A stretch of DNA of 64,000 nucleotides, from NCBI RefSeq assembly GCF_000430045.1, contig NZ_KE387023.1, forward strand, positions 2,348,702 through 2,412,701, read 5' to 3'. This stretch comes from Calidithermus chliarophilus DSM 9957. Lineage in GTDB: Bacteria > Deinococcota > Deinococci > Deinococcales > Thermaceae. The first letter of the stretch is position 1. Each line of letters starts with the position of its first letter. The translations under genes were made by a program, and so were the position numbers. The notes beneath the pieces are model-generated. The model was not told the DNA's origin and did no database searches. It worked only from the letters and a program-made list of their open reading frames with translations. Shown here one piece after another: positions 8,132 to 16,212 of this stretch.

Positions 8132-8399
8132 AGCCCAGTGGGCATCCCCGCAATCCGAGCCCAGCGATCCGGTGCCAACCTACCTGGAAGTTTGGTCCTG
8201 GCAGGAGCGCGTTCATCGGTGGCTCAGCCGCCTCAGGCCCAAGAGGCGCGGGCCGTCGGCACAGACCTTCGGCTCCAGCCGAGAAAGGAGGAAACTGACG
8301 CGAAGTTCGCAGCCATCCCTACAATCCAGGCCCCACGACGTTAAGCCGATTGCACTCGAGTGCGATCCAGACCCATCCCGAAAAGGAGTACAACCATGA
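8079..8399 (+). CDS. Small basic protein, unknown
   Basis: A 106-aa frame with a GTG start 4 nt after GGAAGGAGGTGA, one of the best ribosome sites in the window. It overlaps the previous gene by 53 nt in another frame and its stop overlaps the next start (ATGA). It has a Trp-rich helix (EVWSWQERVHRWLSRL) followed by a basic low-complexity tail. No homologue recognised; the ribosome site is the main support. Confidence 0.45.
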   Translation: MDIPQGVMALMELRRRTEAQWASPQSEPSDPVPTYLEVWSWQERVHRWLSRLRPKRRGPSAQTFGSSRERRKLTRSSQPSLQSRPHDVKPIALECDPDPSRKGVQP

Positions 8400-9136
8400 A
8401 AGCTCTCAATTATTCCCTCACCGCAGCCTTTGCAGCCTTGGTCATCTACGGCACCTTCAACTTCAACCACGCCATCGGCCACGGCAGCGAGGCCGCCACC
8501 AACTACAAGATCGAAGTTCCCCTCAAGAATCACCTTCAACTGGGCATGAACGAACAGGACGTGTTCATCGAGAAGGTTGTGGGTTCCGGCCAGGTCTACC
8601 GGGTGACCGCCAACGACAAGGATGCCGCTGCCCCGCTCTACGCCGCTGCCCGTCCGACCGCCCACAACCCCATCGACCCCAAGGATATCGGCCCCTTCCC
8701 CAAGGGCCAGCGCTTGGGGATCACCCAGGGCAGGTGGCTCGAGGGCTCCGGTAAGGCCACGGTGAGCTGTGACAACGGCCAGGGCGCCCTGACGGCCTCG
8801 TTCCAAAAGCTCGTGCCGGGCGGAGTCTACACCTTCTGGTACTTCTTCATGGCCACCCCCTTCAGTGAGCCTTTCTCCACCTACGACCTGCCTATCGGGG
8901 CGCGTTCAGGCACCGAGAATATCTTCGTCGCCGACAGGAACGGCACCGCTTCCTACAGCGTGAAGTTCAAGCCCTGCCTGCAGCTTTCGGGCGAGCAACT
9001 GACTGCTGGGCTGGCTATCGCCTACCACTCCGACGGCAAGACCTACGCGGGCAGCCCCGGCACCTTCGGCACGGTCTCGCACCTGCACCTCTTCAACTTC
9101 CTGCCCAAGGCCTCCGAACTGGCCGCGAGCAAGTGA
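8396..9136 (+). CDS. Secreted protein of unknown function
   Basis: A 246-aa protein with an N-terminal hydrophobic segment (about residues 5-25) typical of a Sec signal peptide. The rest is rich in beta-strand, Gly and aromatic residues, with two cysteines (SCDNGQ, KPCLQL) that could form a disulfide. An all-beta exported domain is likely. ATG at 8396 has an AAAAGGAGT site; a longer frame to 8360 lacks one. It is coupled to the preceding small gene and followed by a hairpin. Function not recognised. Confidence 0.65.
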   Translation: MKALNYSLTAAFAALVIYGTFNFNHAIGHGSEAATNYKIEVPLKNHLQLGMNEQDVFIEKVVGSGQVYRVTANDKDAAAPLYAAARPTAHNPIDPKDIGPFPKGQRLGITQGRWLEGSGKATVSCDNGQGALTASFQKLVPGGVYTFWYFFMATPFSEPFSTYDLPIGARSGTENIFVADRNGTASYSVKFKPCLQLSGEQLTAGLAIAYHSDGKTYAGSPGTFGTVSHLHLFNFLPKASELAASK

Positions 9137-9143
9137 ACCTACA

Positions 9144-9165
9144 GGGGCGGGCCCACACCCGCCCC
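9144..9165 (+). terminator. Hairpin after the secreted-protein gene
   Basis: Perfect 8-bp stem GGGGCGGG / CCCGCCCC with a 6-nt loop, followed by TT and a C-run. The U-tract is poor, so it may be a partial terminator or an mRNA-stabilising hairpin inside the cluster. Confidence 0.5.
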
Positions 9166-9207
9166 TTCCCCCAAAAGCCCGAGCCTCGAGCGTCATTCGG
9201 AGGGATT

Positions 9208-9432
9208 ATGTGGGACCAGGTCAAGCAATATTCCATGTGGAACATGGAAACTCTCGACGGATTTCTCGACGAACTCGCAGGAAAAACCGATGGGATCTGG
9301 TTCAAAAGTGAGTCGCGGCGGAGCCCGCGCCAACCAGGCCAGATCACTCGAGCACTCCGGCACTTGAAGCAAGCGACCGAGCACTGGCTCGGCAAGCGCT
9401 CCAAACTCCTTCCCCCAAGGAGAAATGCATGA
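9208..9432 (+). CDS. Small protein, unknown
   Basis: A 74-aa frame beginning MWDQVKQYSMWNMETLDGF, with GGAGG 4 nt before the ATG. The N-terminal half is acidic and aromatic, the C-terminal third is very basic (RHLKQATEHWLGKRSK). Its stop overlaps the next start by 4 nt (ATGA). No family recognised. Confidence 0.5.
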   Translation: MWDQVKQYSMWNMETLDGFLDELAGKTDGIWFKSESRRSPRQPGQITRALRHLKQATEHWLGKRSKLLPPRRNA

Positions 9433-9650
9433 ACCCCAACCTCGAGCCCACCCACATCTGCTCCGGCCTCACCTGCAAGGGTCGCCAGTGGCAGGTGGAA
9501 GGACTGGCGAAGGATCTGTTCAACGTGAGCGACCTGGAAGGTTCGACCTTCATCGTGGCCGCCAGCCGGCCAATCTGCCCCAGGTGCGCCTCGGCCCTTG
9601 CGCCCTTGAGCCAGGAGATCACCCAAGCAACGCTGGCCACTCTGGCTTGA
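9429..9650 (+). CDS. Small zinc-ribbon-like protein
   Basis: A 73-aa protein with two cysteine pairs, CSGLTC near residue 12 and CPRC near residue 50, spaced as in a one-zinc ribbon. It starts at an ATG overlapping the previous stop, with AAGGAGA upstream. A role as a small nucleic-acid or protein adaptor is a guess. It is followed 21 nt later by an NTF2-like gene. Confidence 0.55.
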   Translation: MNPNLEPTHICSGLTCKGRQWQVEGLAKDLFNVSDLEGSTFIVAASRPICPRCASALAPLSQEITQATLATLA

Positions 9651-9671
9651 TTACACGAGGAGACATGCTCC

Positions 9672-10151
9672 ATGCAAACCCAAGCCCAACCCCCCACCAC
9701 CCTGCAGCCCCAGCACTGTACTGCGCTGATCCAGAGGGTGTATAGCGCGATCAACCGCTGGGACGGCTCGGAGCGGCCCGCCGAACTCACCGATCTGCTG
9801 ACGCCAGGTTTTGTCCTGCACGAAGTCGATCTGGTCGTGGCTCCCGGCGGCCCCCGGTATCAGGTGCTCACCCTGGACCGTCAGGGCTGGCTGGAGAGGC
9901 TGGTCGCACTTAAGCGCACCTTTCCAGATCTGTACATCACCCTCGAGGACTTCCGCTCCCCCGCCCCCGGCCTGTGGGAAGACCTCGTGACCCTGCGCGG
10001 CACGAGCACGGGTCCCGACGGAATGCACCGGCGCGCCGAGGCGCGGTGGCAGCACTTCTGGCGGGTGGAGGATCACCGCCTGGCCGAAGCCTGGAGCCTC
10101 GGGGTCCTGCCCCACCTGTCTGCCCGGGGCCGGATCCAGTGGGGCTCATAG
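9672..10151 (+). CDS. SnoaL/NTF2-like fold protein
   Basis: A 159-aa protein with the plan of the SnoaL-like polyketide-cyclase/ester-cyclase group: an N-terminal helix (ALIQRVYSAINRW), an ELTDLLTPGFVLHE strand pair, a central RTFPDLYITLEDF segment, and a final WRVEDHRLAEAWSLGV strand, which is very typical of SnoaL-like proteins. It probably binds or isomerises a small hydrophobic molecule. GAGGAGA ribosome site upstream. Located between small cluster proteins and a membrane protein. Confidence 0.7.
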   Translation: MQTQAQPPTTLQPQHCTALIQRVYSAINRWDGSERPAELTDLLTPGFVLHEVDLVVAPGGPRYQVLTLDRQGWLERLVALKRTFPDLYITLEDFRSPAPGLWEDLVTLRGTSTGPDGMHRRAEARWQHFWRVEDHRLAEAWSLGVLPHLSARGRIQWGS

Positions 10152-10165
10152 CAAAGGAGAAAGCC

Positions 10166-10705
10166 ATGCAACCCCTGGTTTCCAAATTCCTCGACAGCCT
10201 CAACGGCAAGCATCACCGCCTGGCCCTGGTGTTATTCATGGTCGTCGCCACCGCTCACTTCCTCGAGCACGTGTGCCAGATCACCCAGATCCACGTCCTG
10301 GGCTGGCCTGCCAAGCAGGCAGGCGGAATCCTCGGCCTGCTGTTGCCGCAACTCGCCGCCTCGGAAGTGCTGCACAGTAGCTGGAACACCCTTCAACTCG
10401 CAGGCTTATTGCTCCTCCAGCCAGGTTTCCGTGGACGGGGCCGCGCCTTCACCTTTTGGACAGCGGCGATCGCCGTCCAAATCTGGCACTGGCTCGAGCA
10501 CGCCTTGCTGCAGGCGCAGTACCTGAGCGGCTACTACCTGTTCGGCAAAGCCAAGCAAACCAGCGTCCTCGAGCTCTTCTTCCCCCGCGCCGACCTGCAC
10601 TTCACCTACAACCTGCTGGTGTTCACCCCTACCGTCATCGCCCTGGTGCTCTACCTGCTCGAGCGCCGCAGAGCCGCCAAAGCCCGGCAAAGCTCATGGG
10701 GTTGA
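10166..10705 (+). CDS. Multipass membrane protein with His-rich helices, unknown
   Basis: A 179-aa protein with about four membrane segments. Several helices carry histidines in TAHFLEHVCQ and WHWLEHALL patterns and a further conserved-looking HFTYNLLVF, which could bind haem or metal within the membrane. ATG at 10166 has AAAGGAGA 6 nt upstream; a longer frame starting in the previous gene has none. No family name recognised. Confidence 0.65.
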   Translation: MQPLVSKFLDSLNGKHHRLALVLFMVVATAHFLEHVCQITQIHVLGWPAKQAGGILGLLLPQLAASEVLHSSWNTLQLAGLLLLQPGFRGRGRAFTFWTAAIAVQIWHWLEHALLQAQYLSGYYLFGKAKQTSVLELFFPRADLHFTYNLLVFTPTVIALVLYLLERRRAAKARQSSWG

Positions 10706-10738
10706 GACCGAAGGAACTGGAGGAATCCGTGAGATTAG

Positions 10739-10909
10739 CTGAACTTACTCGAGACCCTGGCTCGGCTGTGGGCCGACCACCTGGGGTTGGGGGTTCAGGC
10801 CCGGCGCAAGTGGTCGCCTGCGGCAACAGGAGCAGCAGCGTTCCTGAAGCTATGGGCCGAGCGCAAAGTACCCCAGCGTGGCCTGCTGCGCGGAATGAGG
10901 GCGATGTGA
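10739..10909 (+). CDS. Possible small gene, start unclear or frameshifted
   Basis: A 56-codon open frame with coding-like content (LLETLARLWADHLGLGVQ...) but no ATG/GTG/TTG at its head. A GGAGG site at 10719-10723 with GTG at 10729 lies in another frame, so either a CTG at 10739 is used or one base has been gained or lost near 10740-10750. It fills the gap between the membrane protein and the exporter. Confidence 0.3.
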   Translation: MNLLETLARLWADHLGLGVQARRKWSPAATGAAAFLKLWAERKVPQRGLLRGMRAM

Positions 10910-10979
10910 CTTGTCCGCTCCGTAAGGAAAGATTCGAAGGACCCGGCCTTCCTGGGCCCTTGAATTCGTGGAGGATACT

Positions 10980-11894
10980 GTGAATACCCCTAATTCGCAC
11001 CCTCGAGACTTGGTCTCACTCCTGCTGGCGAGCGCGCTGCTCGGTTCTGCCTTCCTCTTCATCAAGCTGGCTGCCCCAGTGGTGGGCCCGGTGCTGCTCA
11101 TGACCTCGAGGGTGCTCCTGGCCGCACTCGCCCTGCTGGGCCTGGCCCTGATCCTCCAGCAGCCCCTCGTCTTCTCCCGCCCCTTGGGGACTTGGCTGGT
11201 CCTGGGAGCGCTCAACGCCGCCCTGCCCTTTACTCTGGTTGCCTGGAGCGAACTCCACATTACCTCCTCCCTGGCATCGATCCTCATTGCCTCGCTGCCC
11301 TTGTTCACCGCCCTCGTGTCCAGGCTCGGCCTCGGGGAAAAGCTGGACCCCAGAACCGGCCTCGGCCTGGGGCTGGGCCTGGTGGGCGTGGTGATCCTGA
11401 GCGGCTGGAGTCCCCTGGAGCTGACCCCCAAGACCCTCCTAGCAGTAGCGGCTACCCTCCTGGCTTCGCTGTGTTACGCCCTGGCAGCTATTTACACCAA
11501 GCGGCGCTTTCAGGGGGTCTCTCGCATGTCCCTGACCATCGGCAACTTCGCCTCGGCAGGAGTGCTGCTGTTGCCCTTCAGCCTCTTCGCTCCCGCCCCC
11601 CAACTTCCTCCGGCGTCCGCTTTGGGCGTGATCCTGGCGCTGACCCTGGTCGCTACGGTGGTCCCTTACCTGCTGTACTTCCGTCTGCTCGAGCGCCTGC
11701 CGGCCACCACCGCGACCAGTGTGGGCTATCTGATCCCGGCGTTTGGGGCCTTGTGGGGCGTGGTATTCCTGGCCGAGCCCATCAACGCGGCGATGCTCGT
11801 CGGGTTCGGCGTGGTGCTGCTCAGCGTGGCCCTGGTGTCCGGCCTTCGCCTGCGGATGCCTCGTTCGGGGTTGCGGCTGTCGAGGAAGGGATGA
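10980..11894 (+). CDS. EamA/DMT-family exporter
   Basis: A 304-aa membrane protein with ten hydrophobic segments in two repeated halves, as in drug/metabolite transporters. Family marks include GSAFLFIKLA near the start, the WSELHITSSLASILIASLPLFTALVS stretch (quoted in part) and LLERLPATTATSVGYLIP in the second half. GTG at 10980 is chosen for GGAGG 5 nt upstream; an in-frame GTG at 10968 is the alternative. Likely exports a small metabolite; position next to a SARP regulator suggests a product or signal made by this cluster. Confidence 0.85.
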   Translation: MNTPNSHPRDLVSLLLASALLGSAFLFIKLAAPVVGPVLLMTSRVLLAALALLGLALILQQPLVFSRPLGTWLVLGALNAALPFTLVAWSELHITSSLASILIASLPLFTALVSRLGLGEKLDPRTGLGLGLGLVGVVILSGWSPLELTPKTLLAVAATLLASLCYALAAIYTKRRFQGVSRMSLTIGNFASAGVLLLPFSLFAPAPQLPPASALGVILALTLVATVVPYLLYFRLLERLPATTATSVGYLIPAFGALWGVVFLAEPINAAMLVGFGVVLLSVALVSGLRLRMPRSGLRLSRKG

Positions 11895-11944
11895 GGGGCC
11901 TCGAGACCGCTTGATTTGAAGGACACCCCACAGGTAGAGCACAA

Positions 11945-14900
11945 GTGCCAGAATGGGACATGGCGACTTATGTTCAGCTCCTGGGGACGCCAGCGATCCG
12001 GTTTGGGGAAGAGTGGTTCGTTCCCCCACCTGGCCGAATTTCCGCGCTGCTGTATTACCTGGCCTACCAGCGGGGTTGGGTAGGCCGCGACGAGCTGGCC
12101 CACCTGTTCTGGCCCGACGTCTACGAGGAGAATGCTCGCACCAACCTGCGCAAAATCCTCAACCGGGCCAGGGAATTGAGCTATGCTCAGGATCTCGAGG
12201 CCGAGCGTACCCGCCTGCGCTGGCCGGTGGACACCGATGTCGAGGAGCTAAAGCAAGCCCTCGAGAACAGAAACTTCCCAAGCATCAACCGGCTGTACCG
12301 GGGGAAGTTCTTGCAGGGCTTCAACCTCGATGACGCCCTGGAGTTTGAGGACTGGCTCGAGCTCACCCGCGAGCAACTTCATAAAGGCTGGCGTAAAGCT
12401 GTTTTGAACCATGCCACCGAGCTGGAAGGGATGCAACGCTATGCCGAGGGCGCAGAGGCGCTCGAGCTGCTGCTGAGTACCGACCCACTGGACGAGGAAG
12501 CCCTGCAACGCCAGCTCAGCCTCCTGCTCTGGGCAGGCCAGCTCACCCGGGCCCTCGGCGCTTTCGAGGCGTTCAAGGGCCGCCTCGAGCAGGAGTTGGA
12601 GGTCGAACCTGGCCCCATCACCCTCAAGCTGGTCGAGCAGATCCGTCGCGCCGAGCCGGTGGTGGAGCGCCCTGTCGTCCCGGTTCCGGGGATAACGGTA
12701 AAAGAACCCCCCAAGGTAGCCCGGCGGCATAACCTGCCGGTGCAGGCCACCCCTTTCGTGGGCCGGGAAGCCGAGAAAGCCCGCATCACCGAGCAACTGG
12801 CCGATCCGGCTTGCCGTCTCCTCACCGTCGTGGCCCAAGGAGGCTTCGGCAAGACCCGCCTGGCCCTGAGCGCAGCCGAGGCCCAGCTTGGAGCCTTCGA
12901 GGATGGGGTCTGGTTCGTCTCCTTTGCCGCTACCCCGTCTCCCGACTTCATGCTCTATACCCTGGCCGATGCCCTCAGCCTCGAGTTCGTGCGCCAGCAG
13001 GAGCCCAGGGAGCAGCTTCTGCGCTACCTTGCGGACAAGGAGATGCTGCTGGTGCTGGACAACCTCGAGCACCTCACCGCGGGCATAACCCTGCTCAGCG
13101 AGCTGCTCGAGGCCGCCCCCCGTCTGAAGATCCTCGCCACCTCGCGCGAACGACTGAACCTGCGCTTTGAATGGCTGCTCGAGCTGCGCGGCCTGGATTT
13201 TCCCACCCGATCGGGGGAAGACCCGCAGGCCTTTGACGCGGTGCAGCTCTTCGCGCAGAGTGCCCGCAGAAGCCTGCCGGGATTCAGCCTCGACGAAAGC
13301 ACCCTTCCGCTCGTCGCCCGCGTCTGCCAGGTCGTCGAGGGGATGCCGCTGGCCATTGAACTGGCCGCGAGTTGGTTGCGGGTGCTCACGTTGCAAAACA
13401 TCGTGGACGAGCTGGGGGCGGTCCTGGACCTGCTGGAATCCCCCTTGAGGGACGCCCCCGTGCGCCACCGGAGCATCCGGGCGGTCTTCGAGACTTCCTG
13501 GAAGCTCCTCAGCCCGCAAGAGCGCTCGGTCATGCAGATGCTGGCGATCTTCAACGGGAGTTTCTGGCGTGGCGCGGCGGCGGAGATCACCGGAGCCCCC
13601 TTGAGCGTTCTAGCGGCCCTGGTGGATAAATCTTTCCTGCAGCTAACCCCTCAAGGGCGCTACCGCTGGCATCCCCTGGTGTACCAGTACAGCCGCGAGC
13701 GTTTGCAAGAGGTTCCCGAACTCCTCGCTCAGGTGCAGCAAAAGCACACGAGCTATTACGCGCGCTTGGTCGAGGAATGGTATGGGGAACTCTACCGGGG
13801 CCGACAGAGAAAATTGCTCGAGGTAATCCAGGAAGAGCTGGAAAATATCCGCACGGCCTGGCAATGGATGTTTGCTGAAAATCGCATGAACGAGTTCATG
13901 CGCACCGCGGGCCTGCTCGAGCGCTACTACCAGCAGCGCAGCCGCTACCAGGAAGGTATCGAGGTCCTGCACCAGGGGGCCCGAAGCCTCAACCCTGGCA
14001 ACCCCAATCACCGTGCCGCCCTGGGGGGCGTATATGTGCGCCAGGCCTGGCTGTATTACTGGCTGGGGAAGCTGCCAGAAGGCACCGAGGTCGGGCAGCG
14101 GGCTGTGGACTTGCTGCGCCCTCTGGGCCCCAGCGCTGAACTGATGGAAGGGCTGAACGTGCTGGGGGCTTTTGCCGCGATGTCCGGGGATAACACCCGG
14201 GCTGAGGCGTACTTCGTTGAATCGCTGGAGCTGGCTCGAGGCAAGCAGGATTCGGTTCATATGGGCTATGCCCTCAATAACCTCGCGGTCCTCGCCCGCA
14301 ACCGCGAGGACTACCCCCAGGCCGAACGTTTTTTTCGAGAAGCCCTCAGCTTCGCGCGGGAAGCTCAAGACTACGTCGGAATCACCCGATACCTCGGTGC
14401 CCTGGGTTCGATCCTTTCTGCGACGGGAGACTTCAATCAGGCCGAGGCCCTGCTCTCGGAGGGACTGGGCATCGCCAGGGAGAAGGGCCTCCTGATGCTG
14501 CTTCCCTACCTTTTGGAACACATGGGGAAAGTGGCCTTTCAGAAGCGAGAGTATCCGCGTGCTCAGACGCTGTGGCAGGAAGCGCTGTCCTTGGCGCGGG
14601 AGTCGGGAGCCCGGCTCCACGAGGCGGAATTCCTCTATCACCTGGGTACGGCGGCCCTGGCCCTGTACCAAGACGCACAGGCGCTGAGCCATTTCCGGGC
14701 TTCCCTGGAGATTTCCTGGAGCGTGCGCTACGACACCCAGGTGATTTCCAACCTGGTCGGCCTGGCCCAGCTCTGGAGCCGCACCGGGCAACCCGAGCGG
14801 GCGGTTCCCCTTTTGCGGGCAGTTCTCGGCAACCCGGCTACTCAGCCCAGCGCGAGAGAAGAAGCTCAACGCCTCCTCGAGAGCCTCGACATTCAAGCCA

Positions 14901-14971
14901 TTAGCCCACATGAGACGTGGGTTTCAGACCCGCCGCTGGAGAATGTCGTGCGGGCCATTCTGACGGCTTAG
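11945..14971 (+). CDS. SARP-type regulator with NTPase and TPR domains (AfsR-like)
   Basis: A 1,008-aa protein. Residues ~1-90 form an OmpR-like winged helix (VQLLGTPAIRFG opening), ~100-240 a bacterial transcriptional activation (BTAD) helical domain, ~260-550 a STAND/NB-ARC NTPase with Walker A AQGGFGKT (about 297-304), Walker B MLLVLDNLEHL and the ATSRERL sensor, and ~600-990 tetratricopeptide repeats. This is the architecture of AfsR/DnrI-like signal-responsive activators. Start is GTG 11945 or ATG 11960. A weak promoter (TTGATT 11911, TAGAGC 11935) precedes it. It most likely controls the 7.9-11.9 kb cluster. Confidence 0.88.
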   Translation: MPEWDMATYVQLLGTPAIRFGEEWFVPPPGRISALLYYLAYQRGWVGRDELAHLFWPDVYEENARTNLRKILNRARELSYAQDLEAERTRLRWPVDTDVEELKQALENRNFPSINRLYRGKFLQGFNLDDALEFEDWLELTREQLHKGWRKAVLNHATELEGMQRYAEGAEALELLLSTDPLDEEALQRQLSLLLWAGQLTRALGAFEAFKGRLEQELEVEPGPITLKLVEQIRRAEPVVERPVVPVPGITVKEPPKVARRHNLPVQATPFVGREAEKARITEQLADPACRLLTVVAQGGFGKTRLALSAAEAQLGAFEDGVWFVSFAATPSPDFMLYTLADALSLEFVRQQEPREQLLRYLADKEMLLVLDNLEHLTAGITLLSELLEAAPRLKILATSRERLNLRFEWLLELRGLDFPTRSGEDPQAFDAVQLFAQSARRSLPGFSLDESTLPLVARVCQVVEGMPLAIELAASWLRVLTLQNIVDELGAVLDLLESPLRDAPVRHRSIRAVFETSWKLLSPQERSVMQMLAIFNGSFWRGAAAEITGAPLSVLAALVDKSFLQLTPQGRYRWHPLVYQYSRERLQEVPELLAQVQQKHTSYYARLVEEWYGELYRGRQRKLLEVIQEELENIRTAWQWMFAENRMNEFMRTAGLLERYYQQRSRYQEGIEVLHQGARSLNPGNPNHRAALGGVYVRQAWLYYWLGKLPEGTEVGQRAVDLLRPLGPSAELMEGLNVLGAFAAMSGDNTRAEAYFVESLELARGKQDSVHMGYALNNLAVLARNREDYPQAERFFREALSFAREAQDYVGITRYLGALGSILSATGDFNQAEALLSEGLGIAREKGLLMLLPYLLEHMGKVAFQKREYPRAQTLWQEALSLARESGARLHEAEFLYHLGTAALALYQDAQALSHFRASLEISWSVRYDTQVISNLVGLAQLWSRTGQPERAVPLLRAVLGNPATQPSAREEAQRLLESLDIQAISPHETWVSDPPLENVVRAILTA

Positions 14972-15128
14972 AGCGCTCTTTACATTCTCTGAGCCAGATA
15001 TCAGGACCAAGAACGGCGTTGGGGCAGTTGCGTCCGGGGTGGGACAGGACGCTAGCGGCACGCTGGAGGTACGGTTGTCTGCCTAACCTCGAGGTAGGCA
15101 TGATCCACGGATGCCGGAGGAGGAGAAG

Positions 15129-15569
15129 ATGAACGAACCGGACTCCTCGAGTCCTCCACGAATTTCGGAGCATCGCTTTCCAGAGCCGTCCAAACCGCCG
15201 CCTGGGTTCGAGCCAATCTCGAGCCCGAGTGCTCTCAAGGTCAGCCTGACCACCTTTTTCGACCCATGTTCATTTGCTGATGCTGAGTTTCTTATGGGCC
15301 TGGCCCACCGTCAGATGGCCCGAGACCTGGGATCGAGGCTACTGGACGCCTATCTGGCTGCTGTCTCGCCCGCGGAGAGCATGCGACTGCGCTCGAGCCC
15401 GATCTGCTTGACCCACCAGGGTATAAAAAGCCGCTTTGACCACGTTGTGGCATATCTATGCCTGGACGCGGCGGGTTCGGGTTATCTCAAGCTGTATACC
15501 GTTTTTTATCGTAAGAACCGAATCGTGGCCACGGCGATCCAAGGCGTCAGGCTGCTCGAGGGAGCCTAG
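15129..15569 (+). CDS. Protein of unknown function
   Basis: A 146-aa protein with a Pro/Ser-rich N-terminus (~35 residues) and a folded C-terminal part ending GYLKLYTVFYRKNRIVATAIQ. No motif recognised. ATG at 15129 is preferred to the in-frame ATG at 15111 because GGAGGAGGAG lies just before it. An imperfect palindrome GCCTAACCTCGAGGTAGGC lies upstream near 15080-15100 and might be an operator. Between 14972 and 15128 nothing else was seen. Confidence 0.55.
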   Translation: MNEPDSSSPPRISEHRFPEPSKPPPGFEPISSPSALKVSLTTFFDPCSFADAEFLMGLAHRQMARDLGSRLLDAYLAAVSPAESMRLRSSPICLTHQGIKSRFDHVVAYLCLDAAGSGYLKLYTVFYRKNRIVATAIQGVRLLEGA

Positions 15570-15649
15570 CCCAGGCTTCCTGGGGGCAGAGCTGTTGGAT
15601 GACAGCATAAGCGAAGGACCCGCATCCTATCCAGCTGGGGTTGCTTTGT

Positions 15650-15726
15650 TGGCGCGCCCGGGAGGACTCGAACCCCCGACCTACCGCTTAGAAGGCGGCT
15701 GCTCTATCCGGCTGAGCTACGGGCGC
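15650..15726 (-). tRNA. tRNA-Arg (anticodon TCT)
   Basis: 77 nt including an encoded CCA. Acceptor stem GCGCCCG / CGGGCGC, D-arm TAGCTCAG, anticodon loop CTTCTAA and T-arm GGTTCGAGTCC are all intact. Last of the tRNA row on this strand. Confidence 0.95.
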
Positions 15727-15732
15727 ATCCGC

Positions 15733-15755
15733 GCGATAGTCTAGCAGACTATCGC
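15733..15755 (-). promoter_or_regulatory. 10-bp palindrome over the tRNA-Arg promoter
   Basis: Perfect inverted repeat GCGATAGTCT-AGC-AGACTATCGC. On the minus strand it contains TAGACT, a plausible -10 about 11 nt before the tRNA. It may be an operator or simply an RNA hairpin after the upstream terminator. Confidence 0.4.
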
Positions 15756-15761
15756 CAGAGG

Positions 15762-15785
15762 AAAAACCCCGCTAGGGCGGGGTTT
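15762..15785 (-). terminator. Terminator between tRNA-Gly and tRNA-Arg
   Basis: On the minus strand AAACCCCGC / GCGGGGTTTTT with a short loop ends in a T-run, directly after the tRNA-Gly 3' end. tRNA-Arg would then need its own promoter. Confidence 0.75.
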
Positions 15786-15787
15786 GG

Positions 15788-15863
15788 TGGAGCGGGAGAC
15801 GGGATTCGAACCCGCGACATTCAGCTTGGAAGGCTGACGCTCTGCCAACTGAGCTACTCCCGC
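15788..15863 (-). tRNA. tRNA-Gly (anticodon TCC)
   Basis: 76 nt with encoded CCA. Acceptor GCGGGAG / CTCCCGC, D-arm TAGCTCAGTTGG, anticodon loop CTTCCAA, T-arm GGGTTCGAATCCC. All stems pair. Confidence 0.95.
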
Positions 15864-15956
15864 GTTCCCGTGAACAGGTGCGCCTGCGGCGCGACGCAGA
15901 GCAAAGGGCTGAGGGCAGCGGGGCTCTCGGCGCTCGGCATCCGGCGCACCGCGTCG

Positions 15957-16043
<87 letters not shown>

Positions 16044-16097
16044 CTCCAGGACGGAGTTTCCTCGTACCCCCTACTCGGAAAGCGCTTCTGCCTCCGG

Positions 16098-16133
16098 CTT
16101 GTCATTTTGACAGCAAAACGCCGTAATGACAAG
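16098..16133. promoter_or_regulatory. 9-bp inverted repeat near the left end of the island
   Basis: CTTGTCATT (16098-16106) and AATGACAAG (16125-16133) separated by 18 nt, about 60 bp inside the left att repeat. It could be an arm-type recombinase/excisionase site or an operator. The rest of 16044-16212 shows no gene. Confidence 0.35.
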
Positions 16134-16212
16134 GCCTACACCCGTACCCTGTCGGCCCTGCAACCTTCCGAGCAGCCGGGGGCGACTGCCCGATAGCGGC
16201 ACCCAGGTAGGC

